A stretch of DNA of 30,181 nucleotides from SCUS01 sp966211675 (lineage in GTDB: Bacteria; Myxococcota_A; Polyangia; Polyangiales; Ga0077539). The stretch is taken from positions 1 to 30,181 of the forward strand of contig CBIHPK010000101.1 in the NCBI GenBank assembly GCA_966211675.1. The letters run 5' to 3'. The notes beneath the pieces were generated by a model. It worked only from the letters and a program-made list of their open reading frames with translations, was not told the origin of the DNA and searched no databases. Of the stretch, positions 14,862 through 22,216 are shown piece after piece; the stretch's first letter is position 1, and every line of letters begins with the position of its first letter. The position numbers were made by a program, and so were the translations under genes.

Positions 14862-16997
14862 TCAGCCCGGCGGGCGCAGGCAGACGTTGGCGGCGCAGCT
14901 CAGCCCGTCGCAGCAGTCCGAGTCGGCCCCGCAGCGCTCGCCCTCCCGTCGGCAGGCGGCCTCCGGGGGCGGCGGGTTGCACACGAGCTGACCCGCCGCG
15001 TTGGGGCCGCAGGTGCCCGCGCAGCACTCGCTGGACACCGTGCAGCTCATGCCTCGCGGGCGGCAGGGCTGCGGCGCCCAGAACCCGCTCACGTTGTCGC
15101 TGGCGACGTCCTGGCCGGGGAGCCAGTAGGGGACGCTCGACGGGTCGGTGCCGGGCACCACGCCGGTGCTCACGGCGGCGACCCAGAGCTGGCGACGGCC
15201 GGAGCCGCGGGTGCCCGCCTGGGCGTTGCCGTAGTCGCGGCGGGAGAAATACACGAGCCAGTAATGCCCGCCCTGCACGAAGGGCGAGAAGTTGGGGAAG
15301 TACGCGTCGTCCTCGCGCTCGTCGGCGGAGGCGTTGGTGAGCCGCGTCGGGGCGCCGCCGGTGGGGGCGACGATGTAGAGCGCCGAGGGGAAGCGGGTGC
15401 GAGGCGCGGTGGGCGTGGCCCCGGCCCGGTCGCTCTCGCTGTAGGGGCCGTGCTGGAAGGCGAGCCAGCGCGAGTCCGGGGTCCAGGTCGGGTAGGCGAG
15501 CGCTCGGCCGGCCTCGCGCTGCGTGGCGAGCGAGGCGCCCATCACCCGCTGGGCGACGGGGCCGAAGCTGTCCGGCGCGGTGACCGGGAGCGTCGAGAGG
15601 TTGCTGGTGGCGAAGGCGGTCGGCCCGTCGCCGACGGCCTCGGAGATGTACGCGATGGTGTTGCCGTCGGGCGACCAGGAGGGCTGCACGCTGTTGCCCT
15701 GCGGGAGCGTCCCGGCCGCGGGCGGGACCGTGCGGCCGGTCGCCGGGTCGACGAGGAAGAGGCCGCCGAGGCGGTTGGCGATGAGGCGCGTCGCGTTGGC
15801 GCTGAAGGACGCGTAGACCCACGATGGCGCGGTGGGCGAGTCGACCACCGGGAAGCGCATGGGCGCGGGGTCGCGGGTGAGGTCGGTGCCGAGGTCGAAG
15901 ACGCCGGAGGGCCCCTGTCCCTCCCAGAGCTCCGCGGCCATCTGGAGGCCGTCGCGGGAGACCGTGTGGCACGCGACGCAGCGGCTGCGGTCGCCGGTGG
16001 GGCGCGCCGGGGGATTGGGGAGGAAGTTCTCCCGCACCGGTCCGGTGGGCTCCTCCCGGATGCGGAGGATCCGGCCCGCCCGGAGGTCCCAGTAGTACAC
16101 GGCGCCGGCGAGGGAGCCCTGCGCGACGCGCACCGTGCGGGCGGTGCCCTCGATGGCGGCCCCGGCGGTCGCGCGGTCGACGCGGAGGGTGATCGGCTCC
16201 TCGAGGTCCGACTCGACCAGGGCGCGCCAGCCCGCGGGGTCGACGGACCAGTCGTAGCGGAAGGCCGCGCCCGAGTGGGTCACGTAGCCGGTCACCGCGA
16301 CGTGCGGCTTGCTCAGCCGGACGCGGTACACGTCGCCCGCGGCGCCCTGCTCCCACTGCACGTCCGGGGGGGCGACGTTCTGCGGGACGAGGGCGTTGGC
16401 GAGGGGGTAGCGGACGATGACCTCGCGCGCCGCGTCGGGGACGAGCGTGGCGAAGCGCGCCCGGTCGGCCTCGGTGCTGGGCGCGGCGTAGAACTCCTGC
16501 TCGAAGCGCACGGTGAGGTTGGTCGCCGCTCGCAGCGACTCGGCGCCGGGGCGGGGGAGCTCGTAGTGGACCTCGGTGAGGTCCCCGACCTGGCCGGTGG
16601 CGGTGAAGCGCCCGGTCGCCGGGTCGATGGAGCCCGCCCTCGCCCGGGTGAGGGACCAGGTGCCGAGGGAGATGGGTCGCTGGGTGCCGTCGGCGTAGCG
16701 GCCGAGGGCCATGAAGGGCTGCATCGCGATGGCGCCGTGAACCACCAGCGTGGGGTTCTCCGGGGCGATGCTCACGGAGAGGAGCCCGGTGTAGAGGTCG
16801 GTGACATCGAGCGGCCGGACGTCCGGCCGGGTCGCGACGTCGATGGATTTGGATGCGTCCATGCCCCCGTCGCAGTAGGCGAGCCGGGGGTCGCAGTCGC
16901 GGGTCGACGGCCCGGCGTCGCAGCCGGAGAAGACAGCCAGAAGAGCCGCTGCGCCCGAGGCAGGAAGCAGGGCGGCCGGGGAGGTTTGAGGACGCAT
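14862..16997 (-). CDS. Haem-motif (CxxCH) lipoprotein with TolB-like propeller and C-terminal Cys knots
   Basis: A 711-residue putative lipoprotein. The ATG at 16997 is chosen because it gives a compact signal peptide ending in lipobox VFSGC (C26), with AGGTG a few bases upstream; three further ATGs lie within 36 bp upstream. An N-terminal beta-rich region (60-330) includes an Ig-like VSIAPENPTLVVHG...TGRFTATG segment. RCVACHTVSRDG (C340, C343, H344) is a c-type haem motif. A TolB/WD-like propeller follows, with PSWSPDGNTIAYIS and YPTWTPDSRWLAF strands. The C-terminal 67 residues (645-711) carry two CxxxSECC/CGADSDCC knots resembling small disulfide toxins or Dickkopf folds. Such proteins occur in Polyangia as probable outer-surface redox or binding proteins; the partner is unknown. 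It is divergent from the pilin gene with 186 bp between starts. Confidence 0.88.
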   Translation of the reverse strand: MRPQTSPAALLPASGAAALLAVFSGCDAGPSTRDCDPRLAYCDGGMDASKSIDVATRPDVRPLDVTDLYTGLLSVSIAPENPTLVVHGAIAMQPFMALGRYADGTQRPISLGTWSLTRARAGSIDPATGRFTATGQVGDLTEVHYELPRPGAESLRAATNLTVRFEQEFYAAPSTEADRARFATLVPDAAREVIVRYPLANALVPQNVAPPDVQWEQGAAGDVYRVRLSKPHVAVTGYVTHSGAAFRYDWSVDPAGWRALVESDLEEPITLRVDRATAGAAIEGTARTVRVAQGSLAGAVYYWDLRAGRILRIREEPTGPVRENFLPNPPARPTGDRSRCVACHTVSRDGLQMAAELWEGQGPSGVFDLGTDLTRDPAPMRFPVVDSPTAPSWVYASFSANATRLIANRLGGLFLVDPATGRTVPPAAGTLPQGNSVQPSWSPDGNTIAYISEAVGDGPTAFATSNLSTLPVTAPDSFGPVAQRVMGASLATQREAGRALAYPTWTPDSRWLAFQHGPYSESDRAGATPTAPRTRFPSALYIVAPTGGAPTRLTNASADEREDDAYFPNFSPFVQGGHYWLVYFSRRDYGNAQAGTRGSGRRQLWVAAVSTGVVPGTDPSSVPYWLPGQDVASDNVSGFWAPQPCRPRGMSCTVSSECCAGTCGPNAAGQLVCNPPPPEAACRREGERCGADSDCCDGLSCAANVCLRPPG

Positions 16998-17183
16998 GGG
17001 CACCTGCATGGTGCCTAGCATGACGGACGGCATCGCCAGAAGCGTCCCTGATGGGCCCAGGCCCGTCGGTCCCCGGTCGACCGGGTGGGCGGTTGCCGCA
17101 GGGAGCGTCGAGCGCGTACGCTTCGGGGGATGCGCGCGGCCCTGTTTCGCTCCCTCCCATCAGCTGCGCAGACAGGTACCCCG

Positions 17184-17777
17184 ATGACGGCACGGCGAGG
17201 CACGAACGCGAGCGGCTTTACCCTGGTGGAGCTGATGATGGTCGTGGTGATCATCGGGATCCTCTCGGCCATCGCGATGCCGATCTACTCGCGCAGCCGG
17301 TACCGGTCCTTCGCGCTCGAGGCCTCGGAGGTGCTCGGCCGCATCACGGCGGCGCAGGAGGGCTACCGGGCGAGCTTCAACACGTACTCCGACACCTCCA
17401 ACGACCACGCGCTCGCGGGCACCTCCAACGGCGCCTCCGGGCTGCTCGGCAACAACTGGTGGCCCGCCCTGGCGACCCGCGACGCCGACGGCCAGATCGA
17501 CTTCTACAACAACCTCCCCGCCTCCTGGAACCAGCTCGGCGTCCGCCCCCGGCAGCGCGTCCGGTACTCCTATCAGACCATCGCGGGCCGCCCCGGCATC
17601 ACCCCTTCGGTGGGCGGCGGCAACCCCACCCTCGGCTACCCGGTGCTCCCCACCGCGCAGATGGGCTCGTGGTTCTTCGCGGTGGCCTCCGGTGACCTCG
17701 ATCGCGACGGGCTCTACTCCCGCTTCGAGGTCTCCAACCTGACCCCGGGCATTCGCATCACCGACGAGATCGAGTAG
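17184..17777 (+). CDS. Type IV pilin-like protein (prepilin/pseudopilin)
   Basis: A 197-residue protein with a class III signal: a short basic leader (MTARRGTNASG) cleaved by prepilin peptidase before FTLVELMMVVVIIGILSAIAMP, with Glu at +5 and a Pro-22-like break in the helix. The remaining globular domain has many aromatic residues and ends with GDLDRDGLYSRFEVSN, an acidic DxDxDG loop similar to calcium-binding loops of pseudopilins. It would be assembled by a type IV pilus or type II secretion system whose genes are not in this window, so it is probably a minor pilin or orphan. The start at 17184 is preferred over upstream ATGs (17085, 17130) because only it gives a normal short leader. It is followed after 78 bp by the FHA-ABC gene. 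Confidence 0.9.
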   Translation: MTARRGTNASGFTLVELMMVVVIIGILSAIAMPIYSRSRYRSFALEASEVLGRITAAQEGYRASFNTYSDTSNDHALAGTSNGASGLLGNNWWPALATRDADGQIDFYNNLPASWNQLGVRPRQRVRYSYQTIAGRPGITPSVGGGNPTLGYPVLPTAQMGSWFFAVASGDLDRDGLYSRFEVSNLTPGIRITDEIE

Positions 17778-17841
17778 GCGCGCTCCCGGCGCCCCGCGCA
17801 GGTTGCCGGGGGAGAGTGGTTCCATCCCGGCGGTGTTTCGA

Positions 17842-17847
17842 TACACT
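17842..17847 (+). promoter_or_regulatory. Possible -10 element of the FHA-ABC gene (leaderless start)
   Basis: TACACT lies 8 nt before the ATG at 17856 and no ribosome site is visible between them. A transcript starting 6-8 nt downstream would begin at or just before the ATG. The expected -35 position (near 17819) is poorly conserved, so this is a weak call. Confidence 0.25.
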
Positions 17848-17855
17848 GCCGCGCC

Positions 17856-20800
17856 ATGCCGACGAAGACACAGTTGATCATCGGGGCCGCGCCCGGGTGT
17901 GACCTCCTGGTGCAGGGGCCCGGCGTCGCCGCCCGCCACGCGCAGCTCCTCTGGCGCGACGGCCTCTGGCTCCAGGACCTCGCGCAGGGTCGCACCGAGG
18001 TCGACGGTCGGCAGCTCGCCCCCAACGAGTCGGTGCAGCTCGCGGGCTTCCACGCTCGGGTGATGGTGGGCGCGGCGAAGGTCCCGCTCGAGTCCCCGGA
18101 GGTCTCGAAGCTCTTCCTCGACCGCTCGGCGCTGCCGCTCGAACGGCCTGGCGTGGTGACCGTGGGCCGAGACCCCGGGCGCGCCCAGGTCGTGGTGTCG
18201 CACCCGACGGTGAGCGGCACGCACCTCCGCGTCGACCTCTCGACGCGCACGGTGACCGACCTCGGCAGCCGCAGCGGAACCTTCGATCGCAGCTCGCAGC
18301 GCCTGCCTCCCAACCAGCCCGTTCCCATCGACGCCGCGGGCGGCTACTCGCTCGGCGCCGTGTGGATCCCGAGCTCCGTGCTGATGGAGCTCGCGGGCGC
18401 CCCCGCGGGCCAGATGCTCGGCGGAGCCCCGGTGCCGCAGACCGCGCAGGGAGGAATGCCCGGCCCCAGCCCGATGCAGTCGATCCAGGGCGGGCCCATG
18501 TCGCAGGGGCACAACCCCATGCAGTCGCACCAGGGCGGGCCCGTGGGGATGCCCACGCCGGCGCCGCAGGCGGGGGCGCACAAGACCATGTTCGGGTCCT
18601 TCGACCTGAGCGGCGCGAGCAAGGCCATCGCGATCATCGGGCGCCTCCCGAGCTGCGACATCGTGCTGCCGTACCCGCAGGTCTCCAGCCGTCACACTTC
18701 GGTGATGAGGGCGCCGGACGGCACGCTCATCGTCGGCGACATGGGGAGCACCAACGGCACCTACGTCAACGGCCAGCGCCTCGTGCCCGGGCAGACCATC
18801 GCCGTCGCCCCGAAGACCAAGATCTTCATCGGCCCGTACCCCGTGGTGGTCGACCTGCAGGGCAACGCCATCGCGGCGTACATCGAGCAGGAGAGCCAGT
18901 TCGAGAGCGCCAACCTGGTGGAGATCGAGGCGCTCGACCTCTTCCTGAAGGTGCCCGACCGGGACAAGCCGGGCACCGACAAGATCCTCCTCAACAAGGT
19001 CACCTTCAAGGCGCTGCCGGGCGACCTCATCGCGCTGATGGGCCCGTCGGGCGCCGGCAAGACCACGCTGCTCACGGTGCTCAACGGCTACCTGCGGCCC
19101 ACGTCGGGCGAGGTGCGGGTCAACGGCGAGAGCCTCTACGCCATCTACGACGCGCTCCGCGGGAGCATCGGCTACGTGCCGCAGGACGACCTGCTGCACC
19201 CCGAGCTCACGGTGAAGGAGGCCATCAGCTACAGCGCGAAGTTCCGCCTGCCGTCGGACTACTCGGACGAGGAGATCGAGCGCCGCGTCCAGCAGACCAT
19301 GAAGGACCTCGGCCTGGACCACCTGGCCAACACCATCATCGGCTCGCCCATCAAGAAGGTGCTCTCCGGCGGCCAGCGCAAGCGCGTCAACATCGCGCTG
19401 GAGCTGGTCACCGACCCGGCGCTGATGTTCCTCGACGAGCCCACCTCGGGCCTGGCGGCGGACGACACGGTGGCGCTCATCGACCTGCTGTCCAACCTCG
19501 CCAAGCGCTACGGCAAGACGATCATCGTCACGATCCACCAGCCCGCGAAGGAGGAGTTCGAGAAGTTCAACCTCGCCTTCATCATGGGCTTCGGCGGCGA
19601 GCCCGTGTACTTCGGCCCCTCGGGCAAGGACTCGTACGACTTCTTCGCGCGCTACCGGGGGCAGCCCATCGACAACCCCCGCGACATGTTCGACCAGCTC
19701 AAGAACCGCGAGGACGACGTCGTCAAGCGGGGGCAGTTTCCGAACAAGTCCGAGGCGCGCCTCGGCGCCGCTCGCGAGTGGCGCGCGGAGTTCTACCGAC
19801 CCGACAACGCCGTCTTCCGGAATATGTATTCGGGTAAGCGCGAGCCCGGCAAACCCGGCCAGTCGCGGCCGCCGACGCGCTCCGCGGTGCCGCTCATCCG
19901 GCAGTTCGGGCTGCTGCTCTCTCGCTACGCCAAGATCAAATCCCGCGACGTCTCCGGGCTCATGATCATGCTGCTCCAGGCGCCCATCATCGGCGGCCTG
20001 CTGGCGGCGGTCTTCTTCGACTCCCCGAAGCTCCCCAACCTCTGGTGCCAGAACCAGGTGCTCGCGATGGAGGCCGCCATCACGGCCACCACCCAGCAGA
20101 TGTGCGCGCTCCCGCAGAACCGCTTCCTCCCCATCGACGACTTCAAGGGAGCGATCTTCTTCCTCACCGTCGGGGCGATCTGGTTCGGCGTGAGCAACGC
20201 CGCCCGCGAGGTCGTCTCGGAGATCGCCATCTACCGCCGTGAGCGGATGGTGAACCTCTCCATCTTCAACTACATGATGTCGAAGTTCGTGCTGCTCTCG
20301 CTGCTCTGCGTGCTGCAGTGCACGGTGCTGCTGACCATCGTCTACTTCTCTCTGAAGCTCGGCAACGGCACGATGGACGCCTTCGCCCCGATGCTCGGGT
20401 CGATGATCCTCACGTCGATGACCGGCGTGGCGCTGGGCCTGGTGATCTCCACCTCGGTGGGCTCCTCCGAGGCGGCCATGGCGCTCACCCCCATCGCGCT
20501 GATCCCACAGGTGGTGCTCGGCGGACTGCTGGTCCCGATGACCAACAAGAGCTGGCTCACCGCCCTCATGGCGGCGATGCCGTCGCGCTGGTCCTTCGAG
20601 GGCGTGATGTCGGCTGAGCGCGACACCCTGGAGGCGCCGTGGCGCATCCAGACCTGCGCGCCGCCGGGCAGCAACGGCGTCAGCCTCCACAACGGGGTCA
20701 ACGTCTTCAACTGCGCCGTGGAGGAGATCTCCCGCACCGCCGAGCGCTCCGGCGCCTGGGGCTTCTCCACCTGGGATCGCCCGATCATCCACAACGGCGT

Positions 20801-20870
20801 GCTCGCCGGGATGCTGCTGCTCTTCCTCGCCCTCATGGGCATCCTGCTGCGCCGCCGCGACTCCGTATAG
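17856..20870 (+). CDS. ABC exporter with N-terminal triple FHA array (Rv1747/ABCG-like)
   Basis: A 1004-residue fused ABC transporter. Three FHA folds precede the ATPase: a degenerate one (about 1-75, ARHAQL kept, GR and NGT lost), FHA2 (about 98-170, VGRDPG...SGTHL...GSRSGTF) and a canonical FHA3 (about 256-330, IGRLPSCD...SSRHTSV...GSTNGTYVNG). FHA domains bind phosphothreonine peptides. A Gln/Gly/Met/Pro-rich linker (190-243) repeats PMQSxQGGP. The ATPase has Walker A GPSGAGKTT (396-404), signature LSGGQRKR (503-510), Walker B LMFLDEP (523-529, E528) and H561. Six hydrophobic helices follow (about 701-721, 765-783, 811-832, 846-866, 877-895, 981-998), as in ABC2/ABCG half-transporters, which dimerise. 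The order FHA-ABC-TM matches mycobacterial Rv1747, whose export is controlled by PknF phosphorylation. The substrate here is unknown. Control by a Ser/Thr kinase is an inference. Confidence 0.93.
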   Translation: MPTKTQLIIGAAPGCDLLVQGPGVAARHAQLLWRDGLWLQDLAQGRTEVDGRQLAPNESVQLAGFHARVMVGAAKVPLESPEVSKLFLDRSALPLERPGVVTVGRDPGRAQVVVSHPTVSGTHLRVDLSTRTVTDLGSRSGTFDRSSQRLPPNQPVPIDAAGGYSLGAVWIPSSVLMELAGAPAGQMLGGAPVPQTAQGGMPGPSPMQSIQGGPMSQGHNPMQSHQGGPVGMPTPAPQAGAHKTMFGSFDLSGASKAIAIIGRLPSCDIVLPYPQVSSRHTSVMRAPDGTLIVGDMGSTNGTYVNGQRLVPGQTIAVAPKTKIFIGPYPVVVDLQGNAIAAYIEQESQFESANLVEIEALDLFLKVPDRDKPGTDKILLNKVTFKALPGDLIALMGPSGAGKTTLLTVLNGYLRPTSGEVRVNGESLYAIYDALRGSIGYVPQDDLLHPELTVKEAISYSAKFRLPSDYSDEEIERRVQQTMKDLGLDHLANTIIGSPIKKVLSGGQRKRVNIALELVTDPALMFLDEPTSGLAADDTVALIDLLSNLAKRYGKTIIVTIHQPAKEEFEKFNLAFIMGFGGEPVYFGPSGKDSYDFFARYRGQPIDNPRDMFDQLKNREDDVVKRGQFPNKSEARLGAAREWRAEFYRPDNAVFRNMYSGKREPGKPGQSRPPTRSAVPLIRQFGLLLSRYAKIKSRDVSGLMIMLLQAPIIGGLLAAVFFDSPKLPNLWCQNQVLAMEAAITATTQQMCALPQNRFLPIDDFKGAIFFLTVGAIWFGVSNAAREVVSEIAIYRRERMVNLSIFNYMMSKFVLLSLLCVLQCTVLLTIVYFSLKLGNGTMDAFAPMLGSMILTSMTGVALGLVISTSVGSSEAAMALTPIALIPQVVLGGLLVPMTNKSWLTALMAAMPSRWSFEGVMSAERDTLEAPWRIQTCAPPGSNGVSLHNGVNVFNCAVEEISRTAERSGAWGFSTWDRPIIHNGVLAGMLLLFLALMGILLRRRDSV

Positions 20871-20891
20871 AGCGGCGTCCTCGCCCCTCGA

Positions 20892-20917
20892 CCCGCCCTC
20901 TCTTCAGTGAGGGCGGG
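20892..20917. terminator. Bidirectional hairpin between convergent genes
   Basis: A perfect 9-bp stem (CCCGCCCTC / GAGGGCGGG) with an 8-nt loop lies between the stop of the FHA-ABC gene and the convergent WHy-lipoprotein stop. There is no U-tract on either strand, so it is a terminator or a 3'-end barrier rather than a textbook intrinsic terminator. Confidence 0.55.
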
Positions 20918-20927
20918 GGGGACCCCT

Positions 20928-21425
20928 TCAATGCAATGGAGGCATTCCGGGCGTCGCGCTGCTGACGGCGCCGAGCAGCACCCGCCGGGGCAGCGTGCTC
21001 TCCAGCGTGAAGGGCACGTCTACGTTGAGGCGCTCGCCGCCGACCTGCGCGGTGCCGTCCAGTCGATAGGGGACGTTTTCATTGAAGACCGTCACCGCGA
21101 TGATGCCGGGTAGGTCTCCCCAGGGGGCGCGGACGTCGATGTCCATGGGCACATCGGTGTCCGTCGGCAGGCGCAGGGTGCTCGGCAGCTCGGTGACGCC
21201 GAGGTCGCGGCCGGCCAGGGTCAGGCGCACGCTGATCCGCTGAACCGTGAGGTCGAAGCGGTTGCCATTGCGAACCACGCAATGGACCCGAAGCCCGAGG
21301 CCCTGCGCGGTGGCGCCGGTGACGTCCGCCGAGCGGGGGGTGATGCGGGGCGGCGTCGGGCGCGAGCAGCCCAGGATGAGGGCGGCCACGGCGCCGAGCA
21401 GCATCGAGCGACGGTCGATTGTCAT
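20928..21425 (-). CDS. WHy/LEA14-like lipoprotein
   Basis: A 165-residue lipoprotein: a basic N-terminus, hydrophobic stretch and lipobox LILGC (C20). The mature part is one beta-sandwich of the LEA_2/WHy type: GLGLRVHCVVRNGNRFDLTVQRISVRL matches the typical strand pattern where a V-x-N-P/G-N turn is followed by paired strands, and PMDIDVRAPWGDLPG fits the second half. WHy proteins are linked to desiccation and stress tolerance in bacteria and plants; the molecular role here is unknown. The start is supported by GGAGG 5 nt before the ATG. It lies 100 bp downstream of HU in the same direction but behind a hairpin, so it may be expressed separately. Confidence 0.8.
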   Translation of the reverse strand: MTIDRRSMLLGAVAALILGCSRPTPPRITPRSADVTGATAQGLGLRVHCVVRNGNRFDLTVQRISVRLTLAGRDLGVTELPSTLRLPTDTDVPMDIDVRAPWGDLPGIIAVTVFNENVPYRLDGTAQVGGERLNVDVPFTLESTLPRRVLLGAVSSATPGMPPLH

Positions 21426-21496
21426 GGGATCCTCCGGAGAGGCTACCAGACAACGGACGCTGGACGATGTCGATTGAAGGGGAGTCGGGAGGGGAG

Positions 21497-21519
21497 GGCC
21501 GGCGCGCGGGGCGCCGACC
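21497..21519 (-). terminator. Hairpin terminator downstream of HU
   Basis: A 9-bp stem with one G-U pair (GGTCGGCGC / GCGCCGGCC on the minus strand) and a 5-nt loop starts 6 nt after the HU stop codon and is followed by a C/T-rich run. It would end or attenuate transcription before the WHy-lipoprotein gene. Confidence 0.6.
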
Positions 21520-21525
21520 GGGGAA

Positions 21526-21876
21526 TCAGTTGACCGCGTCCTTGAGGGCCTTGATCGGCCGGGCGCGCACGGTCTTCGAAGAGGGCTTCGCGTCGCGGTG
21601 CTCCATCTTCTTGGTGAAGGGGTTCAGGAACTCACCGGCGGGGCGGCCCGGCTTCTCCGCGACGACGAACTTCGCGAAGCCCGGCAGCACGAACACCTTG
21701 CTCTTCTTGAGCTCCTTCTCGCCGACGCTGGTGAGCGCCTCGAGAACCGACTTGACCTGAGCCTTGGAGACGGTGTCCCCAATCGACTCCTGGAGGGCCT
21801 GCACCAGGCCGGCCTTGGTCAACTTCTTCGCTGCGGTCTTGCCGGCCTTCTTGGCCGGTGCCTTTGCCTTCGCCAT
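21526..21876 (-). CDS. HU-family histone-like DNA-binding protein with Lys/Ala-rich N-terminal tail
   Basis: A 116-residue nucleoid protein, longer than standard 90-residue HU because of a Lys/Ala/Pro tail (residues 2-20, KAKAPAKKAGKTAAKK) like those on histone H1. The HU core follows: LTKAGLVQALQESIGDTVSKAQVKSV (dimer helices), the LPGFAKF turn (64-70), the DNA-gripping arm with GRPAGEFLNPFTKK (77-90; NPFT corresponds to the arm NPxT motif), and the end helix IKALKDAVN. It should bend and compact DNA as a dimer. AGAGGTGA sits about 6 nt before the ATG. Upstream is a perfect 8-bp inverted repeat (21896-21917), and a terminator hairpin follows the stop, so it looks monocistronic. Base composition at its 5' end is lower in GC than its surroundings. 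Confidence 0.93.
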   Translation of the reverse strand: MAKAKAPAKKAGKTAAKKLTKAGLVQALQESIGDTVSKAQVKSVLEALTSVGEKELKKSKVFVLPGFAKFVVAEKPGRPAGEFLNPFTKKMEHRDAKPSSKTVRARPIKALKDAVN

Positions 21877-22216
21877 CGCTCATCACCTCTGCTGCTTCGA
21901 TCCCCCATCGGATCGAATGACAAGGCGGACGATACATCCTCCATTGCGATTGGGTAGATCCTGCACACGCGAACCCGCTCATTTTCCGGGCTGCCATTGA
22001 GCACATCCCCTCCCGGGGGCGTCCTCCGCGCGGTCTCCCATCGCGTATCGACGAAGTCGCACTCGTAAGAAGAGCGCTGAAATCGCAGGGCTTTTCCAGC
22101 GACACCGGATCCCGCGAGGACCCGCGCGAGCGGCGCGCAGGGCCTCGCTCCGCCGAGGAGGGCCCGCGCGCTCTTTTTCCCGGCGCTTCGGAGCCCCATT
22201 GCAGAGCTCCGCACCT
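21877..22216. other. Intergenic region of 340 bp upstream of HU
   Basis: This holds the HU promoter and leader (transcribed leftward) and the 3' trailer of the CE4 deacetylase gene. GC content is visibly lower than in the genes, especially at 21890-22000. A clear hairpin lies next to the HU ribosome site (annotated separately), and GC-rich imperfect stem-loop sequence occurs around 22139-22164, after the deacetylase stop. I found no convincing small gene or RNA. Confidence 0.5.
21896..21917 (-). promoter_or_regulatory. 8-bp inverted repeat in the HU leader
   Basis: The perfect arms TTCGATCC and GGATCGAA are separated by 6 nt and end 19 nt before the HU ATG, just upstream of its AGAGGTGA ribosome site. 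It could be an operator (for example HU autoregulation) or an mRNA hairpin that controls stability or translation. Confidence 0.55.

Noticed and set aside
10717..14991. A 1424-codon open frame on the plus strand
   Set aside because: It lies opposite the FG-GAP and MopE/NIDO lipoprotein genes, is Arg/Gly/Ala-rich low complexity and has no domain; it is a GC-driven shadow.
17085..17183. Longer N-terminus for the pilin-like protein
   Set aside because: It would add 33 mostly basic residues before the prepilin leader, which is abnormal for this family; the ATG at 17184 gives an 11-residue leader.
17785..17810. A 6-bp stem (CCCGGC / GCCGGG) after the pilin stop as a terminator
   Set aside because: The loop is 14 nt, the stem is short and there is no T-run; such pairs are expected by chance at this GC content.
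17160..20792. A 1210-codon open frame on the minus strand
   Set aside because: It is the antisense shadow of the pilin and FHA-ABC genes, with no recognisable motif.
22139..22164. A GC-rich stem-loop after the CE4 deacetylase gene
   Set aside because: The pairing needs a bulge and the position is some 50 nt past the stop, so it is mentioned only in the intergenic entry.
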